Below are positions 11,401-23,270 of a stretch of 64,000 bases of DNA, in pieces. Where the stretch lies: contig JAKTNV010000018.1 of NCBI GenBank assembly GCA_022747635.1, positions 4,374,813 through 4,438,812 of the forward strand. Direction: 5' to 3'. Each line of letters begins with the position of its first letter. The first letter of the stretch is position 1. Under the pieces are notes generated by a model. That model was not told the origin of the DNA. It made no database searches and saw only the letters and a list, made by a program, of their open reading frames with translations. A program made the position numbers and the translations under genes. The DNA comes from Hetaerina americana (Eukaryota > Arthropoda > Insecta > Odonata > Calopterygidae).

Positions 11401-13189
11401 AGGAGAGTACTCATCCATTATCCGTTGATCCTATACTTTGCAGGCGCAAGTAGGAACGTGATTGAATGCCACTCGAAAATCTCTTCAGCATCAAATGACA
11501 GATTAATGAGTTATAAATTGAATGAATGAATAAGTTCAAATATTACGGGCTATCAAAGTTAATATACATCCTCTGAAAATAAAAGGGATCCGAACACGAG
11601 TATGGAAAAGGCTCACATGGAAAACTTCGTCATCTTTAAAGTCCACATGTACTAAATCCCAATCGGGAATGGAATTGTAATAAACTGCAAAATAGGTGAC
11701 GTCGCACGTTTTTTGTAAAAAAATATCAAAGAAATGAGGCTCGTAGAACTAATTACTCGGTATCATATTATTTTCGAGTAAAAGTTCTGAAATTCATTAA
11801 TAATTTTGATTCCGGGCAGTTCATATTTTCTTAAAACAATCAACACTAGTTCCGAAGGCGTAAACTTGTGTTAAGTTACGGAACACACAGCTTGGCTAAT
11901 TCACAGAAAATATCCTCGAATCGGATATCTGAAGGAGAGCACTAGACGCTGCTTTCCAAGACGAGAAGAAACCTCCAATGGAGTCCCAGGCAAGGAGCTG
12001 ATTTGTGTTAGACCCCAATTATTTATAATGAAAGTCAAGATGGTAAATTTGGTTCAGAGAATTTCTATTTGAGAGTATTGGAAAGCTAACGTAATGTTAA
12101 ATTTTAAAAGTACTCTTTCATCTCTGGATGATATGCCGTCTCTTTGTTTTCAGCTATGTGAATGGCAATAATTATAGTCGATATACCTCAACGAGTTTCC
12201 ACCGATATTAAAGGCAAATATATGACAACAGTATTGATGTATCGGACAGAGTGGTTCTTTCCTGCGATCTCTAAAATATTATTTAACGCCACCTCAAGTT
12301 TAATTTGTGAAATAATCTAATGCGATAGAGAAATATTGTTCGACCATTAGAAATGCGGAATGTTCCATTACAAAATATAAGGGGAGGTGCTAATTTATGT
12401 TGGTTATATACGTATCTCCTTGAGTTTGCGTCAGCATCTGAGACTCTGAGCTGAAGAAACTAATTTCGGTATCAGTTCATGATAGAGTGAAAACCTGGCC
12501 GTAGCACGAAGTATTATTTCTGACCGCTTAAAATGCGTCTCATTCTCAAATAAATTACTCTATTATAAATAAGATTTTATTATATATTTATATAAAGGTT
12601 TAATAAAATAATATATGATATTTTTCTTTTCTAAAAAATTGATTTATTTATTTAAATGATTATTTTATAATAGGTATTTTTATATTAAATAAGATGCATT
12701 ATTTATAATTTAAAAAATTACGTCGAAATGGATGAGTTGAGAGGGACTGGAAGCACTTGGAAATTCACATGCACGAATTAAGAATAGTTGAAATAATTTG
12801 AGATGCACTATAATGGGGAATACAATTAGCCTCGATTTAGAATATTTGGTGTTACTATTGTGAACAATCACGGTGAAACGAGGAAGATAAAAGAGCGCCA
12901 TTAGCCAAAACAAAAAGTTTTATTTCCAAATAATTGTTGTTTTCATAATTGTCCGCAGTTGAATCCGTTTGCAGCGATTTGGACTGGAATGGTAGTCGCG
13001 GGTATGTTCAATTCAAATACTTTTTAATGCGAACAGACTCAGACGTTTATGGAGGACATTTGTCTCGAAAGATCCCGACCCAAATCGAAGATTCGCATCC
13101 ATTTCCGAGTTTGCTGCCATTTCGAATATCCACCGAGTGCACTTTTCCACAATTCGACCATCATTTGTCAGGTGCACGTCCGACCTACA
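8460..13189. other. No recognised gene; two GC-rich islands, AT-rich rest
   Basis: Islands of high GC with G- or C-runs lie at about 8,740-9,060 and 9,930-10,220; the ORFs in them are proline/glycine/arginine-rich composition shadows on both strands. The remainder (10,300-13,000) is AT-rich with very few ORFs, and 12,540-12,720 is almost entirely A and T. I could not match any segment to a transposon family. Confidence 0.4.
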
Positions 13190-14600
13190 TGCCCACCTGG
13201 CCGCATCATCTTCTGGCAAAGAAGGGACGAGGGGGGGTGCGCGGAACCCCCTTCCCTCCTGGTGGAGACTCGTGGGCGTCGTAGTGGTTGTGGGGGGGGG
13301 GAGGCGAGAGGACCCCCCCCTCCCGGCGAAAACAACGCATCTCATGGTCGCCAGTCTGCGTGCAGTTGCGAAGCTGCAGCCCCCAGACAGAGGGGAATTT
13401 GAAACATAGATGAGGAAACGCGGTTGTTGGGACGAAGGTAAAATTGATCGCGGATCGCCGCTTTCCATAGATGGGGGAATCCTTGCAGGTGGCGGCGTTG
13501 TTTCGCACACGTCCTCCCTCACGAGTGCGTCGCTGCTGTAGCCGAGTGCCCCTCCGATTGCAACCCCCTTTGTTCTTTCACGCCCTTTCAACGACGCCAC
13601 CCCCGGGACACCTCCGCCCACTCTCTCTCCCTTTCATTCCCTCCGAGAGAGAGGGAGGAAGCTCTCCCGTCATCCTCCCTCCCCACCCCCTCCCTCCTCA
13701 CCCACGCGTCCCCCTCGGCAAAGCCGCTTTTCGCTTTAAGCAACTTTCCCATCACTCCCCTCGCTCACTCTCTCACGCTCTCTTTTGTCTCTCTCTCTCA
13801 GCCCGGTGTCGGCCGGAGAGAGAGAGAGAGAGAGAGAGACTCCCTTTATTCCTCCACCCTCCCCCTCCCTGCGTCCTTTTCACTCTTCTATCCCGAGACG
13901 CCACCGCCGCTCACAGGAGGAGCGAGACCTGATAAGGGAGCGGAAGGAAGCGAGTTCCCTCCCTCCCTCCCCGCCCCCGGCGCCCATCCCTCCCCTTTCC
14001 CCTTCCGCCCCACTCCGCACACGTCTCATTTAATGGCGACACTGAAAAGTTCTTTGATTATATTCTGCTCTTTCTGCCCCCCTTCCCCGCCCGTTTCCTA
14101 CACGCATCACCGCTACCACCCCAAGGATGCCGCCACAAAAGAGGGGGGGGGCGGTGCGGCATGCGGGGTGCGGAGGTGGTGCATTTGTTCCCGCGCTCAT
14201 TATCTCGTTTCTCTTCTCGAATCAAACGGAGTGTCCTTCCCACCCCCACCCCTTCGACGCCCCCGCCCCCCCCCACCCCCAGAGCAACATCTCCACCCCG
14301 AAAAAGAAAGTTTCCCTTCCCGCTTTTATTACCAACTCCTGTTTTTATTCTTCCTTTGCAGCTCGTGACGAGGGTGGAGCTCAACTTCCCTTTGCCCGGC
14401 TCGTCGCTCGCCTCCCGTCCGCGGGTGACCTTCGTCGGGAGTTCTTTGTCTCGCCATCGACTCCGATTGACCGAATCTCTCTCGGCCGATGGGAAGAGAC
14501 ACTTTCTCCATTCGGGAGCTTGCCTGAAATATGTCACCCCATCTACCGCAGAGAGCGACAAATTTCAAAATAAATATCTTTATAAGAGTCTCTATACAAC
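13190..14600. other. Long GC-, CpG- and pyrimidine-rich island
   Basis: About 1.4 kb of C/T-rich sequence on the + strand with many CpG and poly-C runs, open in several frames on both strands. The translations (up to 202 aa) are proline/serine/arginine-rich without a domain. It ends abruptly near 14,560. A promoter or 5' UTR of an unseen gene is possible. A polypyrimidine tract plus TTTGCAG at about 14,353-14,359 would be a passable splice acceptor, but no exon can be argued. Confidence 0.4.
13815..13839. repeat. (GA)n microsatellite
   Basis: A pure GA dinucleotide run of about 25 bp within the pyrimidine-rich island. Confidence 0.9.
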
Positions 14601-15946
14601 ACTTAGCTTCTTAGGTTAGTCTATTATAGTCTAGCTAACTTGATGTAAAAAGACATGGACTTTCTATGAACTTTGGAATCGCTACGGTATTTTTTCATAA
14701 AGCCTGGAGAGTTTTGGTCAAACGAAGAGATTTTGCAAATACTGAGAGATTCTAATTGGTTATTGGATAACAAACCTATTGACAAATGTCTAAATATTTC
14801 TCTTCCCCAAAATTGTTTCAAATTTTGGCTGCAAGCGTCATGAGGAGGAGTCCAACATGTCGTGGTTCATGATTAGTAAATCTAGGTTTTCGTGAAAATT
14901 ATAAATGGAAACCATAGACCATTCAAAATAAATAATACCTGTAAAATTAATTCGTGGAGAGTCCGTTTTGAAAAAAAAAGACAGCGAGCGTAATAAGTTG
15001 CTAAGTTCTAGATTCTAAATCTGGAAGCACCAACGAACAAGGGAAGCGACCATGTGAAAGAATAATGCGAGAAGTCTTTCAAAAAATAGAGGAAGCCGGT
15101 GCTTATTTAGAACAGAGATTAGTGGCAGCTGCGCCGACTGGGGTGGTCATTTGAGCAACATATTATTTTTAATTATATTATTTTTCAAGTGAAGTCTATC
15201 AGTGACGCTCCACTTTCAATCCTAATTCGTGAGCCCTCACCGTTCGCATATGTCTCATTCCTCACTTTTCCGTTAACGTCCTTCAATTCTTCATCCTATT
15301 TGGAGCGTTCTCCACGTCATTTCCTGGTTATTTCTTCTAACATATTGGAGATTTTCAATAGACACTGATCAATGGTCGCTTTTACGGCATCCCCTCACCT
15401 ACCTTATATGAGCAGAGACCGTGACCTTTGATTCACAGAGCTGATCTGGAGGGAGCAATGACCATCGCTTCTGGTAGGCCAGTTATCCACATAGCTCGAA
15501 TGCCAGGGATCAGGTGAAGGGCAAGAATCTGTCTGTTCCAAAGTGACGACAAAGCCGTCTGACACGAGTTTGGGTGGCCAACCAAGTTTTGGTGTCTCGT
15601 TGAAGAAGCCATTGAGGAAAGCCCTCTCAGTTGCTAGGCTCGTGATGAATGTGGACGCACCCTAAGGACATTAAACCGGGGCAACTGCGAGATTCGGCTC
15701 CTAGGGGTGGGGAGGTAAGCCCCCCGCGGTCCCTATCATTCCAAAATGTGATGAAATCTTATGGTTAAACTTCTTGCTCATAAAATCTCTGAGATCAAAG
15801 CTTCCACCGCTCTTTCCTTTCATTTTCCATTAAATCGTTGGTGAATCAGGAATTTGTTCTCTCCGGGGTAAATTTATAAAACTCACGTAGCATGTTGAAT
15901 TGAAATGCAATTATTGACTTTGTAATTCTTAACCCATTTTATTTAG
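14601..15946. other. No recognised gene
   Basis: AT-rich sequence with only one short ORF (14,624-14,821, minus, 65 aa) lacking any motif. No transposon similarity seen. Confidence 0.45.
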
Positions 15947-16012
15947 AACACGAAATGGGTTTCGACGTCGGGCGTCATCATCAGGTGGTGATGTCGAAAC
16001 CTAGGTCGTGTT
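15947..16012. repeat. Inverted repeat with hammerhead-like core
   Basis: Two nested arms pair: AACACGA (15,947-15,953) with TCGTGTT (16,006-16,012), and GGTTTCGAC (15,958-15,966) with GTCGAAACC (15,993-16,001). On the minus strand the loop contains CTGATGA, a GACG/CGTC mini-stem and GAAAC. That order matches the conserved core of a hammerhead ribozyme, but with one extra base after CTGATGA and no evident stem III or cleavage site. It may be a remnant of a PLE terminal repeat. Confidence 0.45.
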
Positions 16013-16369
16013 CAAAGTAAAGCATGTGTGGCATTACAAAAGCAAAAATTTTATTTCATTCTGCGGGAATGGTATCCATTAAAATGGCCTTGCTTCACTT
16101 CCATACACTTTTTTAGTTTTTCTGAACTCAGTAGTACGGGGATGCTATTTATATTTTCAGCCTACTAATGAAAAGACAGTAATTTATTGTTGAAAATGGC
16201 TACATGTACCTCCAAAACATGGTTTCCGAATGCATAAACGGGTTCTTCAGGCGCCAAAAAATGCTAGCCACGCAGTTTTTTCTTGATACGGGAATTAAAG
16301 GAAGTAATTCTTCAGTGCTAAATCAGGGCTGTACGGTGGATTATGACCCATCAATCCGACGTTTGAGCC

Positions 16370-17045
16370 AGTCAAACAGGTAGTTGCTTCAGCAGATCCG
16401 TGAGAACTTGCCCATTGTCATGATGAAGAATGATCCTTCGTTGCCGCTTCTTTTTCCATATTTCACCCAGCACAGCTGACAAACAAATGCTATTATACGA
16501 TTCAGAATTCACGGTTCTACGTTGATCTAACGGTACGGTTGCATGCCCATTAATTCCGAAGAAATAGGCGATCATTTTCTTCGACGTGCTTTGTGCACGA
16601 ATCACTTTTGTCGGATTTGGCTCGTCTCGGAAGACTCATACAGTGAATTGCTGTTTTGCTTCGGGCTCGTACGCATAAGATCCAAGATTCGTCATCTGTA
16701 TGGATGTTATGCACAACTTTTGATGAACCGCGGTTTTATTTGTTGAGTATTTATTTGCACCAATTGGCACGAGCATCTTTTTGAGATTTTGTCAAATTAT
16801 GCGGGATCCAACGCGAACAATTCACAGCTGAATGTCCATGCAATATCTTATTAATGCTGGTCATACTAATCCCCAAAGATGCCTCAAACTCACGGTAAGT
16901 CACATGACGACCTTCCGTTACTAGTTTTTGCACAGTATCAATGTTTTCTGACACAACAGCTGATTTTGGACGACCTTCACGACTTTCGTCGCTGAGAGAA
17001 CGGCGACCATGATAGAATTCATTATACCAGCGTTTCACAGTGGCA
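16370..17045 (-). pseudogene. Mariner transposase pseudogene
   Basis: Minus-strand pieces in order: the helix-turn-helix region at 17,038-16,751 (MKRWYNEFYHGRRSLSDESR, EGRPKSAVV, HVTYREFEASLGISMTSINK, CSRWIPHNLTKSQKDARANW); the first catalytic block as DDESWI with a frameshift near 16,700, followed by traces of FRDEPNPTKVIRAQST; then the second block HHDN at about 16,430. The third aspartate region is only weakly visible downstream. The wording is close to SETMAR-related mariner transposases. Stops and frameshifts separate the pieces, and I could not identify TIRs. It is a decayed copy, older than the intact mariner at 49.8 kb and from another subfamily. Confidence 0.75.
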
Positions 17046-18199
17046 AAGGTTTTTTCATCGCCAAAAGTGGAAGTAAAATTGGACTCAGGCTATCCTCTTC
17101 GACGTCGACGATTCCATTTCTATTTCTATACTTCTCGGTTTAATGTCGCCAGGAAATAGCTCTGCTCATGCGTTTCTTCCACCTCTGCCTCTATCAACAA
17201 GATCCCTGTCTGTTACGGGATGTAGAGTTTTCCTGAATATTTTCTTAAGCTCTTACTTGGTAATTCTTCATTCCCGTCATCTGAAAATTTTAAATATCAT
17301 TGCGTGGATCTTCCCGCCACACATCCTGAGCCACAATAGCTCCTCGCCTAAGACGTATTGTAATGTTTAGATCTCCGTACATTCTTCTCTACTTCTCAGT
17401 TTTTAAGTTTTTTCCTTTTTTTAAATCGTCCATCTTATTAATCATTTTTCCATAACTCATTGCATCTTAATTCGTTTATTTTCCGCCATTCTTATTGCTT
17501 TCTTTGCTCCCCTTTATATTCTGTTCTTAAAACCCACCCATCTTCCCTAAACCATTTCCATTATATTGTACTTATTTAGAGAATGATTGTTCCTCAATAT
17601 TCCTCCTTTTTTATACTCCTGTGAATATTTTCGCTAGTTCCACTTGGCCCATTCCCCTATGCCTGTATTTATTGTGAATTCTCAATTAAATCAGGAGCGA
17701 CAAACTACAATCTATATCTCTATCCGGGAAGCATTGATGGCGCTGTTTTTGAATCACTGGCTTTACGTTTCCGCGTAGTACCAGCCATTAAAAACCAAAT
17801 GTTAAGGAAAAATCATGAATAATAGTAATAGAAATAGTGACGCGATGGCGGGGAAGTTATTGCAGAGGTGGTGGGACGAAAGATCAACGTCACGAGTGAA
17901 ACGTGTCTAGAAATCGGCGAGCATGGTAAGGCATCCTCCTCAGCTCTGTCGAATTTTATCTCCCGAGAAATATTCTTTTTTTATCCAAATAAAACGTCAA
18001 AAATATGCTTCTTTGTTAAGTGTACTAGGAACCACTCTTAAGATAAAGGCTTTATTTAATTAAGTATCTTAAGACCCATTTATTGACCTACGTGCTGGCC
18101 AACGCTTTAATCTGAAATTTCAATTCAGTTCTGTTTCCAGAGAGAAATAAATATAGCCGAAAGAATTTGTTAGATCAGTATTAGTTCCCATTTCATAAA
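17046..18199. other. No recognised gene
   Basis: AT-rich; one 75-aa ORF at 17,143-17,370 without motifs. No repeats or element ends seen. Confidence 0.45.
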
Positions 18200-18425
18200 A
18201 CGGAAAGTAATAGTAAATGGGGACTTAAGAACAATAGGCTTGATTTCACACGCTATGAAGGTGGTGGTTAGGATCATCAAAAGAAGGCTTAAGAGAAGGG
18301 TATACCATGACTTGGAAGAAAATCAACTTGGTTTAGGTATGGGATGGGTACGCCTGAAGCTAAAGCAATAATAATGAGGCCTCTTATGCTGGAGACAATG
18401 AGAAAACAAGACCTTCAAGTAAAAA
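18200..18425 (+). pseudogene. RTE-like LINE RT fragment
   Basis: In plus-strand frames with a shift, the segment reads RTIGLISHAMKVVVRIIKRR and then HDLEENQLGLGMG, matching the start of the RT fingers of the RTE-like family (compare EDYRTICFISHAAKVV at 8.2 kb). It is about 70 codons long, with no catalytic motif retained. Confidence 0.6.
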
Positions 18426-18964
18426 GGTTGTAATCACAATGACGGGCAAGGTCTCTTTGTTTTGGTGCGCTCACCAAATGTGATAACATAATGAAAGCTT
18501 GACTCCGACCCAACGACACCACGGCATGCCCCTCCCCACGACAAAAAACCCGTAATGCGAGAAACACGTTACGAGAGAACGCTTTCTTCTCCGGCCTTCC
18601 TCCTTAATTGGATTGTGATTGTTAGATTGTGAGAAAAATATAATAATTTCAATGTGCAACGTGGAGAGAACATAAGGAATTGCCATAAAGTGTGGCAAAG
18701 AGTGCAGTGTGAAAAAATTGATGAAGGATTTTGGATGGTACCTGCTCTAAAAATGAAGATTAATTTTTAGACTGAATCTGTAGGGTAAATATGAGACTGA
18801 TCAGATTTCCGAAGAGGGTCAGCTCATTCAAAAAATGTCAAACTAATGCGGGAGGTGATTCATTTTCCATCCATTACATGATCGTTCATTTGATTTAAAA
18901 GTCATAATCTGAAAAATGGACTGGTTTAAAATATCCTTTTCCCGAAACCATTGAAACCATGAAA
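18426..18964. other. No recognised gene
   Basis: AT-rich spacer; a 75-aa minus-strand ORF (18,471-18,698) shows no domain. Confidence 0.45.
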
Positions 18965-19080
18965 CCATTTAACATTGTCCGGCCGCGGTGGGGTCATATT
19001 CGGGTCAAAATTACTATGATGTATATTCACCCCCTGCCACACACCCTAGCGGTGGCTTGCAGGATACTAGGGAATAAATA
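18965..19080 (+). mobile_element. CR1-type LINE 3' tail, third subfamily
   Basis: Contains CATTGTCCGGCCGCGGT, then CCCCCTGCCACACACCC and GCGGTGGCTTGCAGGATACT. This is the 3' end seen at 29,085-29,200. The terminal hairpin has the subfamily's CCTGC/GCAGG stem instead of CCCGC/GCGGG. No coding part remains: an extreme 5' truncation. Confidence 0.7.
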
Positions 19081-19124
19081 GAAACATCAGTACTTACGAA
19101 TATAAATGTGCATGTGGGTGTAAT

Positions 19125-19300
19125 TATGTGCCTTTATCTTTCTCATAGCAAAGTTTTCATTGATAATTGTGGGCGCACTGTCATCTTATCAATGTCAATA
19201 CGATCTGTGATCATACGCACACTTAATCGACGGTTTCAATTCAGCACTTATCGCACACGTCAAGGGAAGATTGTTACCGATATGTTTTAAACAAACCTTG
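19125..19300 (-). pseudogene. Mariner fragment (DNA-binding region)
   Basis: The minus strand carries the second helix-turn-helix region of a mariner in broken frames: a VREVLN-like start, then RLSVRMITD and IDIDKMTV, ending near FAMRKI. Its outer end is CAAGGTTTGT next to TA. An alignable segment with the same end lies at 34,590-34,806, and the same region in the opposite orientation at 26,600-26,790. Confidence 0.55.
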
Positions 19301-19319
19301 TAGAGTATTATACAGAGGA

Positions 19320-19980
19320 GGCTTAGAGAATGGTTGACAAAGTGTGGCAATAATGTTGAACAAGAAGTCAGACGGAAACGTAGTGAACATTAATTAAGAA
19401 ACCAGTAGTAGAAAAAGGGTGAAATAACTATTTACGTACAAATGCCACCGCGTAGCCATAAAGGGGAGGAATTCGATTAGCTTTACGATCAGTTAAGAGG
19501 ACATAATCGCGTGTGTTCCTGCAGGGAAATATTTGATAGTGATGGGGGATTGGAATACGTAGGTAGGCGAACGAAGACATGGTGATGAGGTGGGGGACAA
19601 TGGGTACATACCAACAACAATTGTTTTTGGCGCCACTTCTGGCGCAGGTATGGAAAAAGTCATGTAACTCAGAAAGGTATCTGTTAAATTTTCTAGTCAG
19701 CATCAGAAATTCAGTCAGGTGTCAGAAATTCACACTAGCGGATGACTATGTTAAAATTTACTGTTGCGGCATCTCCCGCAGTTTCTTTGGAATTTACAAA
19801 GAAAGATAGAAATTGGTGCAATATGCAAATATCTTTAAGCACTGTCAGGAAGTGAAAGGAGATAATTGTTGCCAAAAATCGAAGTTAAATCAGGAAAAAT
19901 ATTAAAAGAATGAAGGAAGATTCAAGGGAGATAGAAAGAATAAATAGGAGAACTTAATTGTTAAGATATTAGGACAGCAA
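19320..19980 (+). pseudogene. RTE-like LINE endonuclease fragment
   Basis: The plus strand retains traces of an APE-type endonuclease: VKITIYVQMPP near 19,420, then after frameshifts the active-site motif VMGDWN (GTGATGGGGGATTGGAAT, about 19,539-19,556), followed by NFLVS-like and KFT-like pieces. It is heavily mutated. No RT follows, since a mariner remnant begins at about 19,995. Confidence 0.55.
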
Positions 19981-19994
19981 GTTTTAACATTGAA

Positions 19995-20925
19995 CTAAAA
20001 AATGACGCATAGAAGTTTGGGCCATTTCCGCCTGATTCTCTCCCTTTGGCGCTTCATAACCCCCAGGCAGTACCCCCTGTTGACCTTTTGTTTGCATCGA
20101 AATAAAAGTCAACTTGATCTTGACATTCGAGGAAACTTGGCGAGCTTTTTTGGGGCGGGGGAATGTTACACCAATTCACTGTGAAGATTGCACTTTTGAT
20201 TTGATGTCATATCCATAAACCCATGACTCATCACCTGTTGTGATCCTGGATAAGAAGGTTTTTAATCCTCGTCAGCTCCACCAAACAGTTCTTGACAGAC
20301 TTGAACTGGATATATATGGTTTCTGGTTTGATGTAATCAGGCGAGGCACGAGTTTGGCGGCGATTCGATGCATCCTTAATTTTTCAGTTAGAATTTCGTA
20401 TCACGAACCAATCGAGAAGCCACACTCTTGTAGAAGTACCCTGACAGTCAAACGTCAATTTTCACGAACGGCATCGTTCTTTTTCTCTATGTGAGGGGGT
20501 ATCAGTCGACTTTGATGGTCTTCCGAAACGGCCTTGTCTTCCACTGACTGCCGCACCTTTTTGAACGGAATAACCCTCTCTCAACCAGCGGTGTGTTTAA
20601 TAGAATCCTCACCATAAGGCTTGGTCATCAGCTCAAGTTTCCGTGAAGGTTTTTCAGAGCTTCACGCAGAATTTCACAGAAAAACGCTGATCCTTCAAAG
20701 AGCTCATTTCCGCGGATCCGATTTTTCGCCGAACTCCAACAAAACCCGTTGAATGTAAACGGCCGTAACTAATCAACACCACAAGATATCAACTACCTGG
20801 TTCAAGGTGGTTATTTGGGAAAAGTTTTGCGGAAACAACGATTCCAAGGTAACTGAAAAATAACCAACTTGAGGCGCGCTCTTCAAAAGTTCTGGAATAT
20901 TTTGCACTGGCCTTGTAGATAGAGA
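19995..20925 (-). pseudogene. Mariner-like element, degenerate
   Basis: Minus-strand frames show pieces of a Tc1/mariner transposase. A DNA-binding half lies between about 20,740 and 20,300. A first catalytic block decayed from GDESWVYGYD lies near 20,225, with KIKLTFISMQTKGQQGVLPG-like sequence downstream at 20,100-20,050 in place of the usual post-block region. The right end reads CAAGGCCAGTGCAAAATATT next to TA, a plausible terminal repeat. The left end stops near 19,995 without a matching repeat, and the later catalytic blocks are absent. Confidence 0.55.
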
Positions 20926-20934
20926 TAGATTAGG

Positions 20935-22330
20935 TCCTGGCATTAGGTTTGCCAGATAGGACGGTCTATAAGGGAATTGAAGTCAAATATTTGTTATTTT
21001 CGGCCCATATTAAAGGGAAGAAACGGTATACGAGTATTAAAAAACACATTTGAATTCACACGCCACAAAAAGCTATGGTTAGGGCCGTGACAGGATGGAG
21101 CAAAGGCATGATGATAATTTGAAGTTTAATGATAAAATTTGATTCAGTTAGAGAGGAGATGATGCCATTGCAGCATTGAGATCACCAATAGAGAGACACG
21201 TAGAAGATAGTCAGGACGTGTTTGTTTATTTCGTGGCTTTTGTAAAGGTATTTGCAGAGTAACTAGGGAGAAATTAAAGAATGTATTACAGAAAATGTAT
21301 GTTGCGACTTATTAGCAATCTGTGCATGTCTCAGACTGTTCGGGTGTGAGTGGGGAACGGAGAACCCGGATGGACAGTATCGAGAAAAGGTGCAAGGCAG
21401 GGTTGCCCATTATCACCGGTGCTGTTCAATGTACATGAAGAGGAAATGATTAAAGAGGCAAGGGAAGTACTTAAGGTAGGAATGAAAGTTGGTGGGGAAT
21501 TCATTTAATAAAGTTGATTTGCAGTCTTGATATATAAGGTTTATCTTATGAGTCAGACAATTATAATTAGCCTTTCTGAGTGTATTCAAAATCAATCGCG
21601 GTCAGTACAGGGTGAGTATTAATGTTAAAAAAAACAATGATTATGGGGTATTAGAGAGTGGTAATGAATAGGTTCAACGTTCAAACAGGAGGGGAAAACT
21701 TTAGTAGATGAAATAGTTTGCGTATTACGCAAGATTTTTAGGCAAAAATTTTCAAAGAATACGGGACATAGAAATAAAAACATCTACATCTACATAATAC
21801 CCCGCAAGCCGCCGCAAGGGCGTGTGGCGGGGGATTACAAGAATTACTTAGAGGTATTACAAAGACGCTTTCCCAAATATTTGGGTATTCTTTACGAGAA
21901 AGTTGATGGACGACAATGGGAAAGGACTTAATAAAACTACGGTGTAGTGTCACTTGGGGTTATGTGGAACTACGGCTTTCTAAAGAAAGGTGGAAACTAG
22001 AGGTTTTCAAAATGCGAGTGTGAAGAAGGATGGAAAAAGGAAAATGGACGGAAATGAAAACCAAGCTGTAGAAGGCGCGGAGGGCAAGGCTCAAGGAGTT
22101 TTTTTAGAAATCTAAAAGAGGCCAAAGATGTGGAAAAGGAATTTCCATTGGTGATGGAATGCTGAAAGCTGTAATATAGGGGAGAGCATAATTCAGGGGA
22201 GTGAGAGGTTGCGATAAAATAGGATAAGGATTTTGGGCGGGCGAGAGAGATATATAAAAAATGCATGAAATACAAGAACAATTTATTGAATTGCGGAGTG
22301 TCAGGTTGCGTCTTGTTGAACAAGGCTAAG
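20935..22330 (+). pseudogene. RTE-like LINE, degenerate long copy
   Basis: The plus strand shows the RT in many broken frames: an LISHAAKVV-like region near 21,060, a FVYFVAFVKVFAE version of motif A near 21,225, the GLRQGCPLSPVLFN-like motif B near 21,390-21,425, and IKEAREVLKVGMKVGGEF near 21,450-21,500. Then come a GGENF and IRDIEI region (about 21,690-21,775), a 57-bp CR1 tail inserted from 21,781, and the C-terminal FKMRV...RRMEK-like signature at 22,005-22,060. It aligns by eye with the plus-strand copy at 42,960-44,415 and is of the same subfamily and age. No catalytic FADD is visible. Confidence 0.7.
21781..21836 (-). mobile_element. 57-bp CR1 3' tail inside an RTE-like copy
   Basis: Read on the minus strand, the segment is only the last bases of the CR1 family: the hairpin (CCCCGCCACACGCCC to GGCTTGCGGGG) followed by TATGTAGATGTAGATG. 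It interrupts RTE-like sequence that resumes to the right. This is an extremely 5'-truncated insertion. Confidence 0.85.
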
Positions 22331-22724
22331 AAACATGGTCATTCGATGTATGTGTTCATGTGAAAGTTATCTTAAAAGGTAGAATCTATGGTACATTGTA
22401 TAAAAGGGGCAAATATTGAACAATAAACTCAAAATTAGATCCTTTTAATATGTTTTCACAAATCTGTCTTCATCAGTAGAGTTTCTGGGAAGGACCTGGA
22501 CCGAGTTTTAACCCCTCTATGGAAGTGCTTTCCAGCGTATAATACACGATTATTATATGCATTATTAATGCACGATATTGCATCGTGTAATTCCTGTATT
22601 TGTGTGCTCTATATTTAATAATAGTTAAAGTATAGATTTTTATCACCGTACTGTAGTGCTTATTTTTCTATCAATATTTTATATATATAGTTAATATAAT
22701 AAATGGCACATTACTGGTAAGAAG
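22331..22724. other. AT-rich spacer
   Basis: Nothing recognised except short palindromes such as TGCATTATTAATGCA near 22,558, which sits inside an ACACGAT...ATCGTGT pair. Confidence 0.4.
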
Positions 22725-23270
22725 AAGTCAGCCCGACTAAAGTATATACCCAACACTTCTTCATTTTTTTTCCTTTCTGTCCACTTTATCATCTCCACCC
22801 TTCTTCACACCCACATTTAAAAAACCTCCAATCCATGCCTTGTATTAATTCAACGGCCGTGTTTCCACACGGTACTAAAGACGCTCCATATTTAAGGTTT
22901 AACTGTCTGAAAAACCACATAAGTATAGTTTTTATACATTGATTACATTACATACATTGATAAAACTCAAAATCTAGGATGAAAGAACGAATCTATCCAT
23001 GGTATCTTCCTCCTTTTAATTAGCTTAAATGCTAAAATGACAGGACGCGTAGATTTTTCCTTCCTGAGCCCAAAATAGTCCTCCCATAAGTAGTCATTAA
23101 CCTTGCCCTCCATCATTATATTGATAATCCCGAGAACCACTTTGGCTGCGTGCACAATCAAAGTTTCCTTTGGCTATATTTCCCTTTTGTAAAGTATATA
23201 CTGGCACTGACCCGACGAAATCTTCCGCCTAAATATCCCTCAGAAATGCTTCGAGTTTATCCACGGATCA
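22725..23270 (-). pseudogene. RTE-like LINE fragments
   Basis: The minus strand carries RT fingers at 23,270-22,960 (HAAKVVLGIINIMMEGKVND, YLWEDYFGLRKEKSTRPVI, then FKLIKRRK) and, after a deletion, the C-terminal signature at about 22,900-22,740 (an E-F-CVEKGGDDKVDRK-like version of the WRRMEKVKWTE region). The palm core is missing between the two. Confidence 0.6.

Noticed and set aside
13013..13621. 202-aa minus-strand ORF in the GC-rich island
   Set aside because: Open frames occur on both strands there because of low stop-codon density in C/T-rich DNA; the protein is low-complexity with no domain.
16370..17045. Host SETMAR-like gene
   Set aside because: Only transposase sequence is present, with stops and frameshifts and no SET domain nearby.
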